Part shown: one piece after another, positions 13,548 through 13,963 of the stretch
Position numbering within the stretch: the first letter of the stretch is position 1
Layout of the letters: each line of letters starts with the position of its first letter
From: Rhodospirillales bacterium
GTDB taxonomy: Bacteria; Pseudomonadota; Alphaproteobacteria; Rhodospirillales; JADHTD01
Length of the DNA stretch: 13,963 nucleotides
Assembly: GCA_016776525.1 (NCBI GenBank)
Contig: JADHTD010000038.1
Location: 1-13,963 of the forward strand
Direction: 5' to 3'
The notes under the pieces: generated by a model
Databases searched by the model: none
Told to the model about the DNA's origin: nothing
What the model saw: only the letters and a program-made list of their open reading frames with translations
Position numbers and translations under genes: made by a program

Positions 13548-13963
13548 TTACTCCCCCGATAAATGCAGGACCAGCCGCCGCCGGTGCGGCTGGGTCCGGT
13601 GTTCGAACAGGTAAATGCCCTGCCAGGTGCCCAACGCCGGACGGCCGCCGCTGACCGGCAGGGTCAACGTGACGTCGGTCAGGGCGCTGCGGATATGGGC
13701 CGGCATGTCGTCCGGCCCTTCGACGGTGTGGCGGTACAGCGACGGATCTTCTTTGACCAATCTTTGGAAAAACGTTTCCAGGTCCCGCTGCACATCGGAA
13801 TCGGCGTTTTCCTGGATGGTCAGCGAGGCGCTGGTGTGCTGGCAGAAAATCGTCAACTGGCCGGTGGTGATGCCCTGGCGGGCAGCCCAGCCGGCAACTT
13901 CACCGGTGACTTCATAAAGTCCCTGTCCGCGGGTTTCGATGCTGAGCGTTTCCTGGGCCTGCT
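13548..13963 (-). CDS. yjbQ: YjbQ/UPF0047 family protein, C-terminal 138 residues (start outside window)
   Basis: The minus-strand frame is open from the right edge to the stop at 13548 and shows 138 residues of a family that is usually about 140 long, so only the extreme N-terminus is missing. Family hallmarks are all present: RGQGLYEVTGEV, FCQHTSASLTIQENAD, DDMPAHIRSALT, GTWQGIYLFEHR and RRRLVLHLSGE at the C-terminus. YjbQ proteins are small cytosolic homo-oligomers; E. coli YjbQ has a weak thiamin phosphate synthase activity and the family is often annotated as secondary thiamine-phosphate synthase, but its main role is unsettled. It is convergent with the response regulator, with 28 bp between stops, and appears functionally unrelated to the signalling genes. 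No hairpin terminator is visible in the gap. Confidence 0.95.
   Translation of the reverse strand, partial: QAQETLSIETRGQGLYEVTGEVAGWAARQGITTGQLTIFCQHTSASLTIQENADSDVQRDLETFFQRLVKEDPSLYRHTVEGPDDMPAHIRSALTDVTLTLPVSGGRPALGTWQGIYLFEHRTQPHRRRLVLHLSGE

Overview
The window looks like chromosomal DNA of a moderately GC-rich alphaproteobacterium, probably a Rhodospirillales-type lineage. This rests on codon use and on gene families: a DUF3772-type MscS channel, CHASE2-adenylate cyclase, a FixL-like hybrid histidine kinase and YjbQ. No tRNA, rRNA, insertion sequence, phage gene or CRISPR array is visible. Coding density is high, and the only non-coding stretch over 300 bp is the divergent promoter region at about 9179-9482.

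Left block (1-9178, all minus strand). Reading in the direction of transcription, the genes are: a 1111-residue TPR-CHAT lipoprotein (caspase/separase-like cysteine protease fold); an exported papain-fold (C1) protease with a Pro-rich repeat linker, a BON-like segment and a DUF4384-like C-terminus; an exported OmpA/MotB-type peptidoglycan-binding protein; a CHASE2-class IIIb adenylate cyclase; and the N-terminal part of a DUF3772/MscS-type channel that runs off the left edge. Gaps are 67-119 bp. Internal sigma70-like promoters appear before the papain gene and before the channel gene, so the block is an operon-like cluster with possible sub-promoters. All five products are predicted to sit in or face the cell envelope. 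The inferred common theme is envelope sensing or proteolysis: two cysteine proteases on the periplasmic side, a peptidoglycan anchor, and an inner-membrane receptor that would turn a periplasmic signal into cAMP.

Right block (9483-13519, plus strand, divergent). A 1205-residue hybrid histidine kinase (seven-helix-type membrane sensor, FixL-like PAS with the heme-ligand His and the distal Arg, second PAS, GAF, HisKA, HATPase, two receiver domains) is followed 26 bp later by a single-domain CheY-like response regulator. It is a multi-input, possibly oxygen-responsive, phosphorelay.

Right edge (13548-13963, minus strand). The C-terminal 138 residues of a YjbQ/UPF0047 protein lie convergent to the response regulator; its start is outside the window.

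Main candidate for something undescribed: the envelope cassette pairing a lipid-anchored CHAT protease with a papain-BON-DUF4384 protease, OmpA and a CHASE2 cyclase, transcribed divergently from a FixL-like sensor kinase. The families are known; the pairing and its function are inference.
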